From: Piper betle
Taxonomy: Eukaryota > Streptophyta > Magnoliopsida > Piperales > Piperaceae
Reading direction: 5' to 3'
DNA: 64,000 nt
Assembly (NCBI GenBank): GCA_033002965.1
Contig: JAURVB010014861.1
Span: 62,001 to 126,000 of the forward strand
The notes beneath the pieces were generated by a model. It had not been told where the DNA came from, searched no databases, and worked only from the letters and a program-made list of their open reading frames with translations. Positions 12,457 to 23,463 of the stretch are shown in pieces; the first letter of the stretch is position 1, and each line of letters starts with the position of its first letter. The translations under genes were made by a program, and so were the position numbers.

Positions 12457-13568
12457 ATGGCCGATTCTAGTGAAGCCCAACCACTGCTTCCTCTCCAATA
12501 CAAGGTGAGCCTCCTTCACTAATTGGTTTTATACACTAGCTATCTAGCTAGTAGTATTTTTTAGATCATGTTTCATTTTTTACTTTAAATGATAATACAT
12601 GTCTTGTTATAATATATACATAATTGGTATGATAGTTGCATAATTCATGTTGTGATGCAGACATGGGTGCTCAAGGTGTCCATTCACTGTGAAGGCTGCA
12701 AGAAGAAGGTGAAGAAAATCCTCACGAGCATGGAAGGTGGTGGCCATGCATACATTATCAAACTCCAACTTTACCATTTCTTCCATTCTATTATTATTAT
12801 TATCGTACATATATAGATCATGTAGATTTTACGCATAGATGTAGTGAAGGAAGTAGTAAGAAAATGTAATCTCTTGTTTGTTGTTTGTTATGGTTTGTAA
12901 ATCATGTCATGCGAAGATGTGTACAAGGTAGAGGTGGATGCGCAGCAAAACAAGGTGACGGTCACCGGCAACGTAGACGCCGACGTCCTCATGAAAAGAC
13001 TGCTCAAGTCCGGCAAGCACGCCCAGCTCTGCCCGGAGAAGAACGACGCCAGAAAGGACAACATTAACAAACATGAGAAGCAACCCAAGACCGCCGAGCC
13101 TTCGGCGAAGAAGGCCGCCGACGCCAAACCCAAGCTAGACGGCGAGTCGATTTCCGAGTCGACTGGCGAGTCGGCCCGGGTCTCACCGGCCGGCGAGTCA
13201 GACGGTAAAGTCGCCGGAGACGGCGACGGCGGAGTGGAAGGCGGCGAGTCCAGTAAGAAGAAGAAGAAGAAGAAGAAAGGGCAAAATGGTCAATCTTCCG
13301 AGTCGGGCGAAGCTTCCGAGGGTGGTAAGGTCGACGGCGGCGCCGGCAGGGGCTGCTACTATCCAGTGCAGCCGCCGACGGGCCACCAGCCGCCGATCTA
13401 CGCCGTGAACTACCACACCGCTCATCCCACCTGGAGCTACGCCGTCAACTACGCGCCGCCGCCGCAAGCGTACGCCTGCGCCGCCCCCCGCCGGCGAGCT
13501 CCTCCAGCTGGGAGACGCGCCGCATGTCTAGCGACGACGACAATCCCAACTCGTGCTTCCTCATGTGA
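12457..13568 (+). CDS. Heavy-metal-associated isoprenylated plant protein (HIPP), frame broken before the CaaX box
   Basis: Three exons: 12457-12504, 12661-12736, and from 12917. Joined, they give an N-terminal HMA domain: TWVLKVSIHCEGCKKKVKK (metal-binding CxxC in CEGC) and, after the second intron, VYKVEVDAQQNKVTVTGNVD. A Lys-rich, Ser/Glu-rich linker (K-run about 13256-13280) and a Tyr/Pro-rich tail follow, the usual HIPP layout. The open frame from exon 3 runs to 13620 with an untypical Arg-rich end. In the +2 frame from about 13488, however, the sequence encodes SSSSWETRR..DDDNPNSCFLM and stops at 13566-13568, the expected farnesylation CaaX end (CFLM). One base is therefore missing around the six-C run at 13484-13489. 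HIPPs bind soft metals and act at membranes or in the nucleus in metal and stress responses. Predicted length with the frame mended is about 258 residues. Confidence 0.85.
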
Positions 13569-14664
13569 CGCCTCCGATCAGGACCCCGGACCACTTGGAG
13601 GCGAGCCCATTAAGGGATAGGCCCATTTAAAAGTAGGCCCAGTAAGATGCTAAGCGCGGGCTTATATGGTTGTGTGTAGCCAGTGATTAGTGTTACAGGC
13701 GTCTCTTTTTCATTAATCTCTTGCTTTATCTTTTGTAATGTAAAGGCCGAAGGGGTGTGTAGTGAATGATGCGGTTGCCATTTTTTTGCACTAAAAGTGG
13801 ACCAAAGGTAAAAAAGAGTGGCAGCTTTGTTTTCGCCTTGTATAAAAGCTAGTGGCTAAATAAGATGTTTTTTTAAAATCTAGATTAGATAATTGTGATA
13901 GTTGCTGACTTAATATGAACTAAAACTGGTTGTTGTTAAGTTCTAATCTCATGTACGTTTGTGTTGGAGTCAAGGGGATTGCTTTAGTGCACTTCAATTG
14001 TTTGGTGAAAAGTATATAGTGTTTTTGTACCATACTTATTTTTTAAAAGTACTGCCAGGGCTCTTGACTGAAATGAGCGAGACAAGAAGAGCAGAGGACC
14101 CTCTTGCAAATTCCAGATTCTGGGTTTGTAATTCACTAGCTCTCCAGGACGCACTAATGGCTCATTCATCACCATTCCAGATTATACTTCATCAATATAT
14201 TGGCCCCTTTTTTCTTGTTGCTAATTTTCCCAACAAAGCATCCATTGATTTATTGAAGTGGTCTCCGTAGGGGATCAACCAGCATTTTTCCCTTGTCCTA
14301 TGACACCCGCTTTGATTCGATCGCAAGTAACCAGAGAAGTGGGTAAAAATTGGATGTCTCATCTACTGGGACTGCTGTAATAATAATAGTATACATAATG
14401 CAAGCCAAAAATGGACTCAAAATTGCATGCTGTAGTGGCTTGACAAATCTATTCCTATTTCCTGCTCAATTTTTTGTTAGATTCCAAATCGACCCAAGTC
14501 AGATGAACAGAGACTTGAAAAGTTAAGAACATGTGAAGGAAAAGGTAGGAAGGAATCTATCACCTGTGTAAATATTTCATGTAGTACCATAATTGAACCA
14601 TGGAAATTGGTACAGAAAGAAAGACCAAAGTTGAGAGAAGATAATATGCTCTGCAAAAGCTTAC

Positions 14665-14735
14665 CTCTGTTGGCTATCAGGGATGATGGACTCACAGAAA
14701 CCAGCGGTCTGATCATAATTATTTCCACCTTCATC
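14665..14735 (-). other. Isolated exon-like fragment, unrecognised
   Basis: On the minus strand, a polypyrimidine/AG acceptor (ends 14736) opens a 71-base stretch reading DEGGNNYDQTAGFCESIIPD then SQQ, followed by a good donor (AG/GTAAGC at 14664). The composition and flanking splice sites look like a genuine internal exon. I do not recognise the protein, and no convincing partner exon is visible within 1 kb. It could be a captured or relic gene fragment, or chance. Confidence 0.25.
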
Positions 14736-14991
14736 CTGACATTGAAGGTGAAAACATGGTCTCGGAGATAAACAAACAACAAAACAGATGAATGGCTAAT
14801 GTAAGAAAGGTTGAATAATGAGCTCACCGATTATAAGTAAGTAATAAAGTTTTTCTTATTAAAAATTTTCGCTGAAAAGTTTTTAGGGATTAAGAAATAA
14901 TTTTTGAAAGATGCCTGATGTTCTACAACTTCTTGATCACGGCTAAGGCTCCTAATAGAAGTCCTACATAAACTAATATTTTTTGAAACCT

Positions 14992-15118
14992 CAAAAAAAC
15001 TCTTAGCTCAATTTAGAAAATTGATTATAGGTTTAAGACTCTAATTGTAGCTCTAGAGCTACAATTAGAGTCTTAAACCTATAATCATTTTTTTAAAATT
15101 GGACTAAAGAGTTTTTTT
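14992..15118. repeat. Long near-perfect palindrome (about 60-bp arms)
   Basis: Centred on AGCTCTAGAGCT (15049-15060, axis between 15054 and 15055). The inner arms, gattataggtttaagact.. and its complement, pair without mismatch for about 35 bases on each side. The outer parts (aaactcttagctcaattt against aaaattggactaaagagttt) pair with a few mismatches. There is essentially no loop. A foldback MITE or small-RNA hairpin are the obvious readings. Confidence 0.8.
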
Positions 15119-15985
15119 AAATCTTCATATTTGAATCATTAACTCCACCACTTTTCTTTTGCTACTAATAGTGTATCTTATTCAGGGAGATTAAATTTAA
15201 CAGTCGCGCAGTCCCATCCAAGATTGATTTCTAGTACAAGTCTACTATAATAAGCCCCAATTTAGTCTTATATTTAATATGTTTTGGGGTAAAATCTAAT
15301 ATATTAATGAAAATATCTATTAATCTTTAATGTGGGACCCGTAGTTACAGACTGAAATATATTAGTATGAAACATTTTCTTTTGTAAGTAAAATCTCTTC
15401 GTATATAAAAGAATGAAAAAAATGTTTTTGTTATTGTGGAATAAAAGGTCTTCGAATCTTAATGCATATATTTAATTTATGCGGAGCTATTAAAACAGGA
15501 TCTACTTTTTGAAAATATAAGTCAAAATTATACAAATAATATTTAAAGTAGAACATCTTTCGTGATCTAAAAAAGTTAGTGCATTAATAGACAAAGGGAT
15601 AAATAATTCAACTCATTCACATTAATATTTGAAATCCATATGATTCAATGAGACATTATTTTTATTAATTCAAATTGTGAAGGGTGATATTAAATCACTT
15701 AATTTTTTACAATATATTGTTTTTTCCATGCTTTTATGAAAAGCACGAAGAAAAAGGCTTGAATGGTAGCCACTAATACTATTCTTAATTAAAAAGGACA
15801 ATCTATAATATGTGTTTTCTCTTCCTTTTTGGAGTGGTTCCACTTTATTTTAATTATTCTCGTACACTCCTTAGATTTTACAAATTAAGTTAATTTTATT
15901 TCCCAACCAGACGGTCCCGCCCAGTCCCACCCAGTACATAGGGGACCAGCCAAAAGTTCGTTCCGGCAGGGAGCAATGGATCGGT

Positions 15986-16905
15986 CCTGGTTGCAGAAAT
16001 CGGCCGATTCCGTGCGGAATCGGCCGATTTAAATCGGATCGGCGTCGCGCCGATCCGATTTCGGGGCCGAATCGGGCGGCCCCGAATCGGCCCCGAATCG
16101 GCCGAGTTCGGCCGATTCCGACCGATTTAAATCGGAATCGGAATCGGCCGATTTAAATCGGAATCGGTTTTTTTAGGAAATTACCAAAATACCCTAGGTA
16201 TGATTTTTATTAAATTATTTAAGCATGGGTAAAATGGTAATTTGGATTTTAAAACCTAAAATCAAACCCGCTCCCCCGACACCGCCGCCGCTCGTCCGCC
16301 CGCCGCCGCCCGGTTTCCGCCTCCGCCGTGCGGCCCCGACTCCGCGCTCGCCGCCGACCGGGCTGCCGACCTCGCCGCCGACCTCGCAACGTCGCCGCCC
16401 ACCCGTGGCCGGACCGAATCGGGCACGCACGAATCGCCGCCGACTCCGCCGCCGGCTCCGGGCCGCCGACGGTTCGTCCGGCCGGGCTGCCGACATCGAC
16501 CGGGCTGCCGACATCCTCCGACATCGCCGCCGCGAGACTCGCCGCCGACCGGGCCGCCGGTGGCGGCGGGGGGTAAAAATCGCACGGTGGCATTCTTGTA
16601 ATTAAAAGTTGACTCGAGTCTAACTCGAGTCAAAAATAATAATTAATTCGAAATAATTTAAAAAAATCTTAAAAAATATTTAAAAATATCAAAAACTATA
16701 ATACACAGAATAATATCAAAATAACATCAATACTTAATTTTAATATATTTATATTATAAATTGTCAAATTATTATATATAACTGATTAAATTAATTTGGA
16801 CCGATTCAACTGAACCGATTCCTGGCCGATTCAGACCGATTCCGATTCCGATTCCGATTCACTGGAAAACCGATTCCGATTCCGATTCCGATTTATGCAA
16901 CCATG
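15986..16905 (-). mobile_element. Non-autonomous hAT-type element, copy B (GC-core family)
   Basis: Opposite orientation to copies A and C. Left end CCTGGTTGCAGAAATCGG, right end (minus strand) CATGGTTGCATAAATCGG. The flanks GGATCGGT and GATCGGGT are a probable but imperfect target duplication. It has dense AATCGG/CCGATT arrays at both ends (15995-16165 and 16800-16890), a GC-rich core (about 16264-16575) and an AT-rich arm. The junction module GACTCGAGTCTAACTCGAGTC lies at about 16611-16631. Frames in the core on both strands are composition artefacts. Confidence 0.7.
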
Positions 16906-17585
16906 GATCGGGTTGCAATCCAAAAGCTCCGGGTTTAGGTTACTAAAATTGCCAAACCGGCGGCATGATGATACCATCCGGTGCAACGTCGGAGAGGACT
17001 TTGGCACCGGTGAAAACCTAATCCCCACCTTCCCACCGAGCCCGAATCTCTCGTCTCATCCATGGTCAGCCGCCACTGTCGTTCTCGTCATCGAGATCAT
17101 TCAGGTCATCCTCAAGCTGGTTGCGGTAGCGTCCCAGCCTACCGATCGGGAAGGAGGCCGCATGAGTTCTATTATGTGAATGAAGCTATCGTATTTGTTT
17201 ATTTTATTAATGGAGTTGTTTTTAATTGTGATTGAGGACTTGTCATAACTATATAACCATTTGTGTGTTGTTTTATGACTTTTATAATTTGTTAATATTT
17301 TTGTGAGTGTTTAAATTGTTACTTTAATATGAGTTGTTTATATAAGTTGAACGTGAATGGTTAATATTTCAGTGACTCTGCATATTAAAGCACATATTAT
17401 ATTATTAATATATTGAGTTCGGTATCGTACCTTAAATCCAGTTGGTCCATGTGTACCTTGTAGGGTATTTAAAACTATGATGACTTGAGTAAATCATAAG
17501 ATTTTAATTATTTTATTGTTTCATATGAATTATGAACTACTGATCTATATACATTCCAAAGTTTTTTACAAAGTAGTGCTGGATG

Positions 17586-17624
<39 letters not shown>

Positions 17625-18052
17625 TGAATTATATCATATGATGTTATTTAATGTTTATCTAAATTTAATTGATCTATTAAAGTTAAATATTTATGGGCAA
17701 TAAGTAAAACTGTAGAATTCAATGTTAATACTATTAATAAAAATATAGAATTTAATGTGTAATATCTATTTTTGTAATATTTTTTATAATAGATCAAATT
17801 AAAATTATAAAACTAAAGATAAAAATAAAGAGGTTATAGTCACTGAATCCATAAATAGTTTTCGTTCTACCGTCCTATCATCCAACATCAATTTTGAAAA
17901 TTAATATTGAATTTAGAAGATCAAAACTTAAAGAGATAAAGAATCATTTTGTTTCTATGAATTCATGTATACTTTTACTATCTAATTTTATTTATTTGAT
18001 GATTTAATACAAAAAATAATAAATTTTATTTTTAAATTTAAGTTTTAAAGTT

Positions 18053-18421
18053 CTAATAGGTATGTCTTTGGTTACGAGGAAGGCCTCGTGAGTCCACGGA
18101 GGCATCAGCCACAACACCGGCGGACTTGAGACTTGATGCATGGGTATGTGGGTAAGCCTTTGGAGGCAAGAGAGGTGGAATAGAGGCAGGCGGAGGGAGT
18201 TGGATCGAATTGGTACGGTACAGGCAGAGGTAGGCTTGAGACGTGATTCTCAAAACTGCTTCTACGGCTGTGGCTGCGTAGTGGGTAGATAATAATAACT
18301 TGGATGAAGAGAATCCTGAAAACTGGGTCATAAACTTGGAGTGGTTATTGGGTGCGGGTGCTCTCCTCAAAGACGCACTTGGGAACGAACAGGTGACCAC
18401 TAAATTTGGACATAGCTTCAA
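18053..18421 (-). CDS. Unrecognised 122-residue open frame
   Basis: It starts MKLCPNLVVTCSFPSASLRR, which resembles an organelle transit peptide (Ser/Arg-rich, few acids), continues Pro/Ser-rich and ends RNQRHTY. No known domain or repeat is recognised. There is no clear intron or promoter, and the plus strand over the same stretch also reads as fairly protein-like. It may be a small lineage-specific gene, a gene fragment or chance. Confidence 0.15.
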   Translation of the reverse strand: MKLCPNLVVTCSFPSASLRRAPAPNNHSKFMTQFSGFSSSKLLLSTHYAATAVEAVLRITSQAYLCLYRTNSIQLPPPASIPPLLPPKAYPHTHASSLKSAGVVADASVDSRGLPRNQRHTY

Positions 18422-19205
18422 GCCTTCCCCTCACCTTTTCATACTGGTAGTAGAGGGGCTAACTAGCTGGTAAAAAAGGCTAAGCATGAACACCTGATTG
18501 CTGGCACCTCCTATTACCCACCTTTCATTTGGAGATGACTTGCTTGTGTTCTTCAAAGCTCAGGTTTCACATATTTCCACAATTGTACAATTTTGGTAGG
18601 AAAGGAAATTGAGCAAATTTTGATTTCTATCCTCGAATAATATCTATAAACTTGAATGCAGGGGAGGGTTGAGAATGAGAAGCTTTGAGAAGATAAAAGA
18701 AGCTCTCCACATAAAACTTTCTTGGTGTATCCATTTTTAAAGATAAATATATAAGAGATCAAAGGTGATGGTATTATCGTAAATCGACATCTAAATCACA
18801 AAGTTTGGAAGGGAATGTTTGTTCGGCCCCTAAAATATAATGTTTGTTCGGCCCCTAAAATAAAGCTGGAAGTGATTGAAAAGTTACGTTTTACTCCCAT
18901 GGAGAACACCTCATCGTACGCCCAAGAAAGAAAAGTGATTTTCAAGAACAAGACGCCGAACAACGTCAAACCATGTTAGTGTCTCGGTGAATTATAGGGA
19001 TAGGAATCAGAAGCTTTGAGAAGATAAATAAAGCTCTCTTCATAAAATTTTCTGTGGATCCGTCTATGGGCTGAGTTTTATAAAGCAAAATATAAAGGGA
19101 AAAGTTTTAGTACATAGAGTTTTCTACCCTGCTAGGGCGGCCTATATTTGATGGGAAAAAAACAAAAACAAAACACTCCTTTATCTCTTCCAACAATTAA
19201 CTAAT

Positions 19206-19647
19206 TAGGGCTGTTAATTGAGTGAGTCAGCTCGTGAGTATTTGGTATTCGGCTTAGTTTAACTTGACTCAAAACTCGATATTTAAATGTTTGAGTTTGA
19301 ACTCGACTCAAACTTAAATCTTATGAGTCGGATTTGAGCAATGCAATGCTCGACTCGACTTGATTATAATTTGAAACTGACTCGTCGCTCAATTAAAAAT
19401 TGACTCGTAGATTAACTCGAACTCGACTCAATAATATAATATAATAATATATATAATATCACTTGTCTAATTAAAATATATTTAAAATCATAAATAAATA
19501 TTATTATTAACTATGTACTAAATGATAATAGTGGTGAGGGTGTTTTATTTTATATTTTTTATTTTTATTATGAAATCTTAGTCATCCATATAATCGAATG
19601 ATTCAGATTAAAATTTGAGACAAAAATATTATCTACCCCTGGCTAAG

Positions 19648-19693
<46 letters not shown>

Positions 19694-20190
19694 TTTCATT
19701 ATAACTAGTTTATATATGTGCAATAAAATATCAAAGTAGCATAATAACTTAGTTGGGAGAGTCTTAGGCAAAAAAATGAAGGTTAAGTGCGGATGCATTA
19801 TTTAATATCATTTTTTGTTGGATATATTTTTTATTATTAATAATTTCCTCCACCCTAAGAAAAAGGTAAAAAGGAAATTATATATAAAAGTTGCTAATTG
19901 AGTGAGCCAAGTTATTTACAACCTTATAATCCAGCTGGTTTTAAGCTCTTGAATGAACTAGTTTTAAACTATTGAACGAGCTAATTTTGAGTTTAAAAAA
20001 ATTAAATAATTTAATTATATTCAACCTCGAGTCGAACTTGAACTACATAAAAATATTCAAATCGATTTGAGTATATATATTCAAAATTTGTTTAATCTTG
20101 AGGCGAATTTAAATAAATTTTAAGTTATTCGAATTGAGTTTGAGGACAAACTGAACTACACTCGCTCGTTCGCTTGGTAACTCTGTAACC
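19206..20190. repeat. AT-rich repeat with gagtcaa/ctcaattaac-type ends
   Basis: It begins gggctgttaattgagtgag and ends near cactcgctcgttcgcttgg, which reads from the other strand as ccaagcgaacgagcgagtg, giving a loose inverted relation. Related phrases occur at 30230-30390 (cgctcaattaacatcc) and 33655-34110 (tcaagtcaaac...gagcgaatcaaac). This suggests a dispersed family, boundaries uncertain. Confidence 0.3.
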
Positions 20191-20420
20191 AACCAATTTT
20201 TTGTTTTTTTTTAAGGCAATCTGGGCCGCACTTTGATTCACACCAAATTCCATGCAAGCGTAGATATGCCCACTACACGTAATACCAAAGAGCAGGCATC
20301 ATTGGCTTTCATGGTGAGCACGCAATCCTTCAACCATTAAAGAAGGAGAACAGCTTTTGTTAACGTGAGGAGGCAGGCGCGTATGATGACTTTTAACTAA
20401 AATCATCATGACCAAGGTAC

Positions 20421-20909
20421 CTACTGTGAAAAGGCAACTAGACTGGTAACATGGATGCATAATGCGCAAAAAACAGAGCATCCCGACACTGACCACCATA
20501 CAAATTTTGACGTGAATGGGGAAGCAATCCTCAACAAATCAGTTTCTCTTGTCCACCCATCAGATGGGGAAAGAGGGGTGTTGCATGCCGCCCAAGGGTG
20601 GCATTCCGATGGGGAGGACGACGTGGGCCCAAGAAGTTGGCGTTTGCCCGTGGATGGCAAACCAAAAACCAAGGCGGAATCGCCGTTGCATTGGGGACGA
20701 CGACCCATGGCGCTGCGCTTGAACTCCTTAGCGATTAGGGGCGTCGAAGGGGGCCATTCGTGAGCAGGCGCGGGGGAGGAAGCAAAAAGGTCGGTCATGG
20801 AGGCCATTGGCCTGCAAAATCTGGAAAGTCGACCATGAAGCTTCTTCTTGAGAAAAAAGGGGTGGGAAAGTAGGAGTTTGTACGAGTGGGGGAAGCGCGA
20901 ACAAGACAA
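20421..20909 (-). CDS. Unrecognised 162-residue open frame
   Basis: The frame contains a Met-rich internal start (MASMTDLFASSPAPAHEWPP) and a Gly/Ser/Pro-rich middle. No domain, signal or splice site supports it. The stretch is GC-richer than its surroundings and borders repeat sequence that was interrupted by hAT copy C. A transposon-derived frame is as likely as a gene. Confidence 0.12.
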   Translation of the reverse strand: MSCSRFPHSYKLLLSHPFFLKKKLHGRLSRFCRPMASMTDLFASSPAPAHEWPPSTPLIAKEFKRSAMGRRPQCNGDSALVFGLPSTGKRQLLGPTSSSPSECHPWAACNTPLSPSDGWTRETDLLRIASPFTSKFVWWSVSGCSVFCALCIHVTSLVAFSQ

Positions 20910-21308
20910 CGACGACTTCTAAAATGCTATTTGCTTTACCATTATTTTTGTAAAGAGTCCCGACTGCCCGAGTCTTTCTGCCATAGGTTTGACGCCCAGA
21001 TCTATTCTTTTAAAAAATAAAAAAAATCCTAAACTCTTCTTCCAACGGTGCGGTGTCAGCCATGTGGCTGCGCCACCCAAATCCGGCCACATATCGCTAT
21101 GTTTCGTCATCCACAGGCTAAATCCGGCCCAGTTGCAGGGTGGCCTCACATAGTCAGACCGCGCGGCCACTAGCCGCCCGGCCTTATGTGGCAGCGGAAT
21201 CTAATAAGGGCACAGCTAGGTCAAACAAGGTGGTGACCAAGTCCTCCTAGCGGTCTCACCCCCGCTAGCCAAGTGTGGCTGCCGTCGGGCATACTTGGTT
21301 GTCCCGAC

Positions 21309-22218
21309 TATGGTTGCATAAATCGGAATCGGAATCGGAATCGGTTTTCCCGTGAATCGGAATCGGAATCGGAATCGGTCTGAATCGGCCAAGAATCGGT
21401 TCAGTTGAATCGGTCCAAATTAATTTAATCGGTCATATATAATAATTTGATAATTTATAATATAAATATATTAAAATTGGATATTGATGTTATTTTGATA
21501 TTATTCTGTTTATTATAGTTTATGATATTTTTTAAATATTTTTTAAGATTTTTTAAAATTATTTAGAATTAATTATTATTTTTGACTCGGGTTAGACTCG
21601 AGTCAACTTTTAATTACGAGAATGCCACCCTCCCCTCTCTACCCCCCGCCGCCGCCGGCGGCCCGGTCGGCGGCGAGCCTCGCGGCGGCGATGTCGGCAG
21701 CCCGGTCGGACGAACCGTCGGCCGGCGGAATCGTGGCGGAATCGCGGCGGAAGCGTCGGACGGCGGAAGGTGAGTTCGGAACGGGCGCAGCGTCGGACGG
21801 CGGTGGGGTGGTCGGAAGGTCGGGCGGAGCGTCGGGCGGCCGAATCGCGGCGGAATCGCGGCGGAATCGGGCGGAATGGCGGCGGAATCGGGCGGAAGCG
21901 CGGCGGAGGGCGGCGGAGCGAACGCGGCGGCGGAATCGGGGGGTTTAGGTTTTTTAATCCAAATTACCAATTTGCCCATGCTTAAATAATTTAATAAAAA
22001 TTATACCTAGGGTATTTTGGTAATTTCCTAAAAAACCGATTCCGATTTAAATCGGCCGATTCCGATTCCGATTTAAATCGGTCGGAATCGGCCGAAACGG
22101 GCCGATTCACGACCCGATTCGGGGCCGACCGAGTCGGCCCCGAAATCGGATCGGCGCGACGCCGATCCGATTTAAATCGGCCGATTCCGCACGGAATCGG
22201 CCGATTTTTTCAACTATG
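21309..22218 (+). mobile_element. Non-autonomous hAT-type element, copy C (GC-core family)
   Basis: A perfect 8-bp target duplication GTCCCGAC (21301-21308 and 22219-22226) flanks ends TATGGTTGCATAAATCGG and, from the other strand, CATAGTTGAAAAAATCGG. AATCGG arrays occupy 21325-21420 and about 22035-22205. The AT-rich arm passes through GACTCGGGTTAGACTCGAGTC (21584-21604) into a GC-rich core (about 21625-21945) full of GGCGGAATCGC repeats. It encodes no transposase. It inserted into an older repeat, as flanking gaccaa-rich sequence continues on both sides. Confidence 0.8.
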
Positions 22219-22226
22219 GTCCCGAC

Positions 22227-23463
22227 CAAATCTGGCCAGAGGATTATTATGTCAATAGTGACAAACTTGGCTGGCGACGACCAAATTTGATTATACCTTT
22301 TAAAAAAGTTCGATGGAATTTTGTCGCCCTGGGACTTTGTTGGCGGCTGCTAAATTTGGTCACGCCTTTAAAAAAAAAAAAATAGTCGATAACTAAGTTG
22401 ATGACAATCAAGCTTAATTAATCGATTATGGCCAAAACCTAGTGGCTAGCAAAAAAGGGGGTGGAGGGGTATTTTATTTTTTTTCAATCAAATCTAAACC
22501 GTCTTTGTGATTGAACAATACATATTAGAGTTGGGGGTAAAAAACTCTATCTACCCTTGGCTTAAAGAAAATTTTTTATTTTATAAATCAATTTGGTATT
22601 TAGTTTATCATTTTTTTGAAAAACTCGACCCGTTAGGCCAGTTTACTTTTAACTCTACTAAGTTAACTTGTAGTTGATCCAATTTGACCTGTTTTCAATT
22701 TAATGCTAAATGAGTCCTGATGTGTCATTGTAAGTTTGGGCATCAGGCATATCCACGATTGAGTTATTTCAGTCGACCACAATCGCAAAGCGGCACTGTA
22801 TTGTTATTTTGGGTGCTTAATTAACCGAAGGCCACATGTCTCGTTAGAATCTTATCACATGTATTGTATTCTGGGTATACCCTCTAGCGTTAACTGTCCC
22901 TCGGATGCCTTCCCCGTTATTTCCCACTTTTCTCTTTCTGTCGCAGTCCAGCCCACGAGGATATATGCATTCTCAACAAAGAAAAGAGAGAGAGAGAGAG
23001 AGAACAAATGGGAATCGTTTATTTAGTGATGGCGCTCAACAACAAACTCGGTCAATGAATCTCCCTTTCGTCAAAAACTTGCTCAAGCAAAGCCAATGAA
23101 CTTAGTCAATTAGAAAAGCCATAGTGCCAAGCCGTTATCAACTCGGTTGCAATATAAAACAAAACAAAAAAAAGATCACAGCCCTATAATGAACAAAACT
23201 GGATCATCTAGAAGAAAGAGGCGAAGGCAGGTTGCTTTTCTACACTTAACCAATAGGTTGCAGTTTAAGTTTGATGAACACTTACAGGTACACAAATTGC
23301 TTAATCACGGTCAAAAATTAAACAAGGCGAACAAAATACAATATATCCCAATAACAAACCACAAAGTGGGCTTAGAAAACGAAGATAACTAGCACAGTGG
23401 GGGGCAGGATTAGAGAACTGGGCACATCTCAATAAATCCGCCATGTATGAAAATTTGGAAAAA
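22227..23463. other. Intergenic sequence, (GA)n tract
   Basis: Contains a GA microsatellite (about 22986-23003) and no supported gene. The end of this stretch may be 3' flank of the AlaX-like locus. Confidence 0.4.

Larger units (their letters stand above)
13621..15985. other. Intergenic sequence after HIPP
   Basis: Holds the HIPP 3' region, an isolated exon-like piece (14665-14735, minus) and a long palindrome (about 14992-15118), listed separately. The rest is AT-rich with no supported gene. Confidence 0.45.
16906..21300. other. Gene-poor repeat-rich interval
   Basis: Contains TA microsatellites (17587-17621 and 19651-19690), an AT-rich element-like stretch with gagtcaa-type terminal repeats (about 19206-20190), and two unrecognised minus-strand frames listed separately. 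No splice structure or known domain was found. Confidence 0.4.

Noticed and set aside
16225..16633. Overlapping frames of 82-126 codons in hAT copy B, and similar ones in copies A and C
   Set aside because: They translate GC-rich repeats (CCGCCG, CGGCGGAAT). The recurring start MTRV..ES.FNYKNA comes from the shared non-coding junction module.
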